The notes under the pieces are model-generated. The model ran no database searches and was not told where the DNA came from. It was given only the letters and a program-made list of their open reading frames with translations. Below are positions 33,106 to 37,595 of a stretch of 37,595 bases of DNA, piece after piece. Where the stretch lies: contig NZ_FUYA01000013.1 in the NCBI RefSeq assembly GCF_900167065.1, positions 1 to 37,595 of the forward strand, read 5' to 3'. The position numbers were made by a program, and so were the translations under genes. This stretch comes from Desulfobaculum bizertense DSM 18034. GTDB taxonomy: Bacteria > Desulfobacterota > Desulfovibrionia > Desulfovibrionales > Desulfovibrionaceae. Position 1 is the stretch's first letter. The number at the start of each line of letters is the position of its first letter.

Positions 33106-33120
33106 GTCCTTCGCCAGCTC

Positions 33121-33837
33121 CTAGAGTTTTGTGGGCCGTGGCCCAAAGATGCGCGTTCCGATCCGAACGATGCTTGCGCCTTCTGCGATTGCCTCATGAA
33201 AATCGTCGGTCATGCCCATTGAGAGCACGGGGAGTTTTTGCCCCAGACGGGTTTCCAGCATGTCGCGCAGTTCCCGCAGCCGGGAAAACAGCGGGCGTCG
33301 CTGCTCGGGTGTCAGTGTAAACGGTGGCAGGAGCATGAGACCACGGACGCGCAGGGAGTCGAGAGTCATAATCTCTTCAGCAAGCTGGGAAAGATCTGCT
33401 TCCTCAATGCCTGCCTTTTGCGTTTCGCGGCCAAGGTTCACTTCAATGAGAACATCCTGAACCGGGGCTTCTGCCGCTATGATACGTTTATGCAATGTGT
33501 GGGCCAGTTTCCCGGAGTCAATGGTGTGGACCATTGAGAAACGGCCGGGAATGAACTTGGCTTTGTTGCTCTGGAGTTTTCCAATAAAGTGCCATGTAAT
33601 GGGCAGGTCAGAAAGCTGGTCCTGTTTGTCCAGGGCTTCCTGAATGTAGTTTTCTCCAAAGTGGCGCTGGCCAGCCGCATATGCTGCACCAAGTGCTTCT
33701 ACTGGATGGAATTTTGATACGGCAATAAGGGTGACGTCTTTGGGGTCACGCCCTGCTTTTTTCGCTGCATTGGCAATGTCCTCGCGTGTTTCGACGAGGC
33801 GGGTCTGAATGCCGGAAATCTCCTGTTCAGAAAGCAT
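33121..33837 (-). CDS. yggS: YggS-family pyridoxal 5'-phosphate homeostasis protein
   Basis: A 238-aa alanine-racemase-fold protein that binds pyridoxal phosphate and keeps its level balanced. The lysine that binds the cofactor is in AVSKFHP near residue 42. FGENYIQEALDK, WHFIGKLQSNKAKFI and SMGMTDDFHEAI are strong family motifs, and VRIGTRIFG ends the domain. AAGGAAA precedes the ATG. It heads the motility operon with motA directly after it. Confidence 0.95.
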   Translation of the reverse strand: MLSEQEISGIQTRLVETREDIANAAKKAGRDPKDVTLIAVSKFHPVEALGAAYAAGQRHFGENYIQEALDKQDQLSDLPITWHFIGKLQSNKAKFIPGRFSMVHTIDSGKLAHTLHKRIIAAEAPVQDVLIEVNLGRETQKAGIEEADLSQLAEEIMTLDSLRVRGLMLLPPFTLTPEQRRPLFSRLRELRDMLETRLGQKLPVLSMGMTDDFHEAIAEGASIVRIGTRIFGPRPTKL

Positions 33838-33999
33838 GAAATTTTCCTTTTTCGATCACAGAAAAAATTGTTCGTGGGAGCGTCAGACTAACCACTTGGG
33901 GCGTGGTGCGTCAAAAGTCCGCCAGAGGTATCGGCAGGAATGGGCCGGAAGCTTTAGGGGGGAGGGAAAAAAGGGGGATTTTTTGTGCTTTGTTGGCCC

Positions 34000-34040
34000 A
34001 AAAAAAAGAGCGCAGACCCAGAGTTGGCGCCTGCGCTCTT
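34000..34040 (-). terminator. Terminator of era
   Basis: On the reverse strand AAGAGCGCAG (34040-34031) pairs with CTGCGCTCTT (34015-34006), followed by a T8 run (34007-34000). It lies just after the era stop and separates era from the yggS-mot operon. Confidence 0.9.
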
Positions 34041-34052
34041 GATTTATCCGAG

Positions 34053-34970
34053 CTACATGTCCATGCCGCCAGTCAAACCAATGGACTGGAGGAAAGGCAC
34101 ATCTTCGGTCCAGCCTCTGCGGGTACGGACCCACAGCTCCAGGTGCACCTTGGTGCCGAGCAGCTGTTTCAGGTCCAGTCGCGCATCGTGACCGATTTTT
34201 TTCAAATTCTGTCCACCCTTGCCAATCACCATTGCTTTGTGGTTATCACGGGCAACGTAGATGGCGGCAGAGATGGTGGTCATCTTTTCTGTCTCTTCCC
34301 AGTCCTCAATTTCTACTGCTGTGGTATAAGGAAGTTCGTTGCGAAGGCCGACAAAAAGCTTTTCGCGGACGATTTCCGCAGCCATGAAACGCAGCGGGAC
34401 TGTAGACAGCTGATCTTCGGGGAACATGGCAGGGCATTCAGGAAGGTGCTGCTTGACGCTTTCGAGCAGGCGGTCTACCCCTTCACCCTTGGCAGCACTG
34501 ATGGGAAGTATTTCTGCATTAGGCCATGTTTTAGTGAAGTACTGAATAAGTGGCAGGATGTTTTTCTTGTCTTTAATGACGTCAGTCTTGTTGAGTGCAA
34601 TATACACCGGCAAGTCTGTGGTTGCCACTTTTTTGAGCAAGGGCTGAAGTTCCTTGTCCAAGAGGTGCGGCTTCTGGGTATACAGATACGCATCAACAAG
34701 CACGACCATGACATCTGCGGATTCTGCTGCATTCCATGCGGCCTGAAGCAGATAGCGGTTCATCTTGCCACGCAGGCGATGCACTCCGGGAGTGTCCAGA
34801 AACATAATCTGGGCGTCATCTTCGGTGAGGATGCCTGTAATCTGGTTACGGGTTGTCTGCGGTTTGGATGAGACAATTGCTACTTTTTGGCCAAGGACTT
34901 TGTTGAGCAGGGTAGATTTACCCGCATTAGGTGGTCCCAAAAGGACGACTGTTCCGAAACGGTGCGTCAT
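34053..34970 (-). CDS. era: GTPase Era
   Basis: Ribosome-assembly GTPase that binds 16S rRNA near its 3' end. The 305-aa protein has G1 GPPNAGKST (usually GRPNVGKST), G3 DTPGVH, G4 NKTD and G5 SAAKGEG. The C-terminal KH domain has MVIGKGGQNLKKIGHDARLDL. The start at 34970 is chosen because the G1 motif follows closely, as in all Era proteins, and GGAG lies upstream. Frames reaching 35120 would add 50 residues with no family support. It is divergent from topA. Confidence 0.95.
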   Translation of the reverse strand: MTHRFGTVVLLGPPNAGKSTLLNKVLGQKVAIVSSKPQTTRNQITGILTEDDAQIMFLDTPGVHRLRGKMNRYLLQAAWNAAESADVMVVLVDAYLYTQKPHLLDKELQPLLKKVATTDLPVYIALNKTDVIKDKKNILPLIQYFTKTWPNAEILPISAAKGEGVDRLLESVKQHLPECPAMFPEDQLSTVPLRFMAAEIVREKLFVGLRNELPYTTAVEIEDWEETEKMTTISAAIYVARDNHKAMVIGKGGQNLKKIGHDARLDLKQLLGTKVHLELWVRTRRGWTEDVPFLQSIGLTGGMDM

Positions 34971-35161
34971 GCGCTTGTGTTTCTCCTGTATGGAATTTGT
35001 TTGATATCGCCGCGTTGCGGACGAATTTACGGCCATGAGTTGACTCACAGAAAAGATAGTATACCCTATCTGCTTATGTTCTGGCCCCGGAAACGTCCAC
35101 CAATTCAATCCGAATTGCAAGGCTTGTCTGCCTAAGTTGTTCGGTCACGGAATCTCATCGT

Positions 35162-37420
35162 ATGAGTAAAAATCTTATTATCGTCGAGTCCCCGGCAAAG
35201 GTGAAAACCATTAAAAAGTTTCTCGGCAGAAAATTTGCCGTAGAAGCAAGTGTCGGGCACGTGCGCGACTTGCCAAGCAAAAAGCTCGGAGTGGATGATG
35301 AATCTTTTCAGCCTGAATATATCACAATTCCGGGCAAGGAAAAGGTCGTCAAAAAGCTTACCACTGCCGCTGCAAAAGCAGATACCATTTACCTCGCACC
35401 TGACCCGGACCGCGAGGGAGAGGCTATTGCATGGCATGTGGCCACGATCCTTAAAGATACCAATCGGAATGCGGATATTCACCGCATTCAGTTTAACGAA
35501 ATTACTTCCCGCGCGGTCAAGGAAGCCCTTGAGCATCCTCGCGAGCTGGATGAAAACCTTTTTAACTCGCAGCAGGCGCGTCGCGTTTTGGACCGTCTTG
35601 TGGGCTACAAGGTTTCTCCTCTGCTCTGGAAAAAGGTCAAGCGCGGTATTTCTGCCGGACGCGTGCAGTCTGTAGCTCTGCGTTTGGTTGTTGATCGCGA
35701 AAAAGAACGCCGTGCCTTTGTGCCGGAAGAGTACTGGGTGCTCAAGGCGAAGTTCTTGGGGGAAAATCCGCCAGCATTTGATGCGGACCTCTGGAAGATT
35801 AAGGGCAAGACTGCAAAAGTTGGTTCTGGCGAAGAAGCCGCTGCAATCGAAAAGACCTGCAAAGAGAATCCCTTTGTGGTTGAGTCGGTTACCGAGAAGG
35901 AGCGCAAGCGTTCCCCTCTGCCGCCGTTTATTACCTCCACTCTCCAGCAGGAAGCGAACCGTCGTCTTGGCTACTCTGCCAAGCGTACGATGAGTATTGC
36001 CCAGCGTTTGTATGAAGGTGTCGATCTTGGCGAGCGGGGCACAACCGCGCTCATTACATATATGCGTACTGACTCTGTGCGTATTGCCAACGACGCCCGC
36101 GATGCAGCAAAGGACTTTGTGCTTGAGAACTTTGGTGAGGATTTTTATCCACCGAAGCCTCGATATTTCAAAACCAAGGCCTCTGCGCAGGATGCGCACG
36201 AAGCCATTCGTCCCGTTGACGTCACGATTACTCCCGAGAGCCTTCAGGCGCTTTTGCCGTCTGAGCAGTACCGTCTGTACAAGCTCATTTGGGAGCGTTT
36301 TCTTGCTTCGCAGATGGCTGTGGCCCGATTCTGGGACACCACGGTTATCACCCGCGTGCAGGATGTTCAGTGGCGTTCCAGAGGCGAACGTCTGCTCTTC
36401 CCCGGGTATCTGAAAGTCTACAGCATTGCCGGCGGACTTGGAGACAGTGAGTTGCCAAAGCTTGAGGAAGGCCAGGAGATCAAGCTGGAGAAATTCAGCA
36501 AAGAGCAGAAGTTTACTCAGCCTCCGGCGCGGTACACTGAAGCCTCTCTGGTCAAGGAGCTGGAAGAAAAGGGTATTGGTCGTCCGTCGACCTATGCCGC
36601 CATTATCTCCACGCTTCTCGCCCGTGAGTATGTGCAGCTGACCAACAAGCATTTCATTTGCACCGACCTTGGCGTTGTTGTCAGTGATCTGCTGTCGGAG
36701 CATTTTAAGACGCTTATGGATGTGAGCTTCACCGCGAACATGGAAGAGTCTCTTGATGCTGTGGCAATGGGTGACAAGGACTGGATTCGTCTGATGAAGG
36801 ACTTCACGTCTGATTTTTATCCGACGCTTGAAGAAGCTCGCGAGAACATGAAGCGCGTCAAGACTGGTCTTGAGACGGACATCGTTTGCGAGCAGTGCGG
36901 CAAGCCAATGGTTATCAAGTTTGGCAAGGCTGGCACTTTCCTCGCCTGTTCCGGGTATCCCGCGTGCAGCAACACCAAGAATTTTGTCCGCAATGAGCAG
37001 GGCGAAATCGAAATCGTTGAGAAGGTCAAGACTGAAGCCGAGAAGATCGGGCGCAAGTGCCCAGAGTGCGGTGGCGAGCTTGTTCTCAAGCATGCCCGTA
37101 CAGGCAGCCGTTTCATTGCCTGCGACAATTATCCCGACTGCACCTACACCGAACCGTTCTCAACAGGTATTCCCTGTCCCAAGTGCGGCGAAGGTGAGCT
37201 GGTCGAGAAGTCCTCGCGGCGCGGCAAGCTCTTTTTCTCGTGCAGCCGGTATCCTGACTGCGACTATGCGCAGTGGAATCCGCCCGTGGCTGAGAAGTGC
37301 CCAGAGTGCGGGTTCCCCATCCTTGAGCGCAAGAAAACCCGCGCCAAGGGCGAGCATCTCGCCTGCCCAAACAAGAAATGCAAGTACACTCGCTCTCTCG
37401 AAGAGGAAAGCGAGGAGTAG
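35162..37420 (+). CDS. topA: DNA topoisomerase I
   Basis: Type IA topoisomerase (752 aa) that relaxes negative supercoils. The Toprim domain has IVESPAKVKTIKKFLG and APDPDREGEAIAWH. The catalytic tyrosine is Y300 in ITYMRTDSVRI. The C-terminus carries four zinc-ribbon repeats (about 575-745): CEQCGKP, CPECGGE, CPKCGEG and CPECGFP start them, each followed by a second cysteine pair. The ribosome binding site is weak (GGA about 12 nt upstream). Repeat copy F follows. Confidence 0.96.
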   Translation: MSKNLIIVESPAKVKTIKKFLGRKFAVEASVGHVRDLPSKKLGVDDESFQPEYITIPGKEKVVKKLTTAAAKADTIYLAPDPDREGEAIAWHVATILKDTNRNADIHRIQFNEITSRAVKEALEHPRELDENLFNSQQARRVLDRLVGYKVSPLLWKKVKRGISAGRVQSVALRLVVDREKERRAFVPEEYWVLKAKFLGENPPAFDADLWKIKGKTAKVGSGEEAAAIEKTCKENPFVVESVTEKERKRSPLPPFITSTLQQEANRRLGYSAKRTMSIAQRLYEGVDLGERGTTALITYMRTDSVRIANDARDAAKDFVLENFGEDFYPPKPRYFKTKASAQDAHEAIRPVDVTITPESLQALLPSEQYRLYKLIWERFLASQMAVARFWDTTVITRVQDVQWRSRGERLLFPGYLKVYSIAGGLGDSELPKLEEGQEIKLEKFSKEQKFTQPPARYTEASLVKELEEKGIGRPSTYAAIISTLLAREYVQLTNKHFICTDLGVVVSDLLSEHFKTLMDVSFTANMEESLDAVAMGDKDWIRLMKDFTSDFYPTLEEARENMKRVKTGLETDIVCEQCGKPMVIKFGKAGTFLACSGYPACSNTKNFVRNEQGEIEIVEKVKTEAEKIGRKCPECGGELVLKHARTGSRFIACDNYPDCTYTEPFSTGIPCPKCGEGELVEKSSRRGKLFFSCSRYPDCDYAQWNPPVAEKCPECGFPILERKKTRAKGEHLACPNKKCKYTRSLEEESEE

Positions 37421-37460
37421 GGTATAGAGGAAGATTCAAGGCCTATCACAGTCTGTATGG

Positions 37461-37595
37461 GCTGGATGGGTGAGAGGGGGAAGTTGGGGGCCAGCCCCCA
37501 ACCCCCCGCGTAAGGGAATGATTCCCTTACGTATCCTCATCGAGTTTGAATTCCCTCCACGCTTCGCGTGAATGAAATTCAAACTTGGGTGAGAA
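37461..37595 (+). repeat. Multi-hairpin intergenic repeat, copy F (cut by window end)
   Basis: Downstream of topA. Lead GCTGGATGGG is at 37461-37470, then hairpins 37484-37501 (TTGGGGG/CCCCCAA), 37509-37531 (CGTAAGGGAA palindrome) and 37545-37583 (TTTGAATT/AATTCAAA). The window stops in the next spacer. Its last 19 bases equal the first 19 of the window. Confidence 0.9.

Noticed and set aside
33903-34871. 322-aa open frame antisense to era
   Set aside because: It overlaps the well-supported era gene and crosses its terminator; no domain is visible.
35132-37093. 653-aa open frame antisense to topA
   Set aside because: It is a frame shadow of a highly expressed, codon-biased gene; the topA strand has full family motifs and the antisense product has none.

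Overview
The window looks like chromosomal DNA of a flagellated, anaerobic, Gram-negative deltaproteobacterium of the Desulfovibrio type. This is inferred from the gene content: a MotA/MotB/second MotB/FliL-FliN-FliO-FliP-FliQ run, a B12-dependent ribonucleotide reductase, a CheD deamidase, a Pat-type acetyltransferase divergent from acetyl-CoA synthetase, and a protein ending in an XXXCH-like domain. Base composition is moderate. No transposase, phage, plasmid or CRISPR genes were seen.

Layout. 1-329: truncated copy of a multi-hairpin intergenic repeat. 342-5287: pat-like gene divergent from acs (acetate activation and its likely control). 5310-5704: second repeat copy. 5864-8871: polar amino-acid ABC importer (binding protein, permease, ATPase, permease). 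9022-9929: cheD and a DUF1992 gene, tail to tail. 10069-12544: gnd-zwf operon. 12575-15280: PAS-GAF-PAS-GGDEF-EAL protein. 15647-17890: class II ribonucleotide reductase. 17941-18396: third repeat copy. 18426-18792: candidate sigma54-dependent structured RNA with an upstream site array. 18898-20172: M23 endopeptidase. 20363-20438: tRNA-Phe. 20492-21154: XXXCH-like protein (reverse strand). 21273-21483: second candidate structured RNA. 21499-21977: fourth repeat copy. 22009-24483: aroE-ftsE-ftsX operon (reverse). 24732-27692: MrfA-like helicase fused to a 3'-5' exonuclease domain. 27721-28181: fifth repeat copy. 28182-33837: yggS-motA-motB-motB2-fliL-fliN-fliO-fliP-fliQ operon (reverse). 34053-34970: era (reverse), divergent from topA at 35162-37420. 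37461-37595: sixth repeat copy, cut by the window end.

Three things stand out. First, six copies of an ordered string of hairpins (about 400-480 bp when complete) lie at gene 3' ends, in both orientations, and the two arms of each stem change together between copies. Second, two independent non-coding transcripts with promoter, folded body and perfect or near-perfect terminator can be read; one has a sigma54 -24/-12 promoter and six GTGCA elements upstream. Third, a DNA-repair helicase and an exonuclease that are separate proteins in Bacillus (MrfA and MrfB) appear as one polypeptide, with a strong internal ribosome binding site and ATG exactly at the junction.

The acs/pat pair, the ABC importer, the pentose-phosphate pair and the ribonucleotide reductase are metabolic. 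The CheD, GGDEF/EAL and flagellar genes point to regulated motility. AroE-FtsEX, the M23 peptidase, Era and TopA are core growth genes. Nothing was computed; all calls are from reading the sequence.
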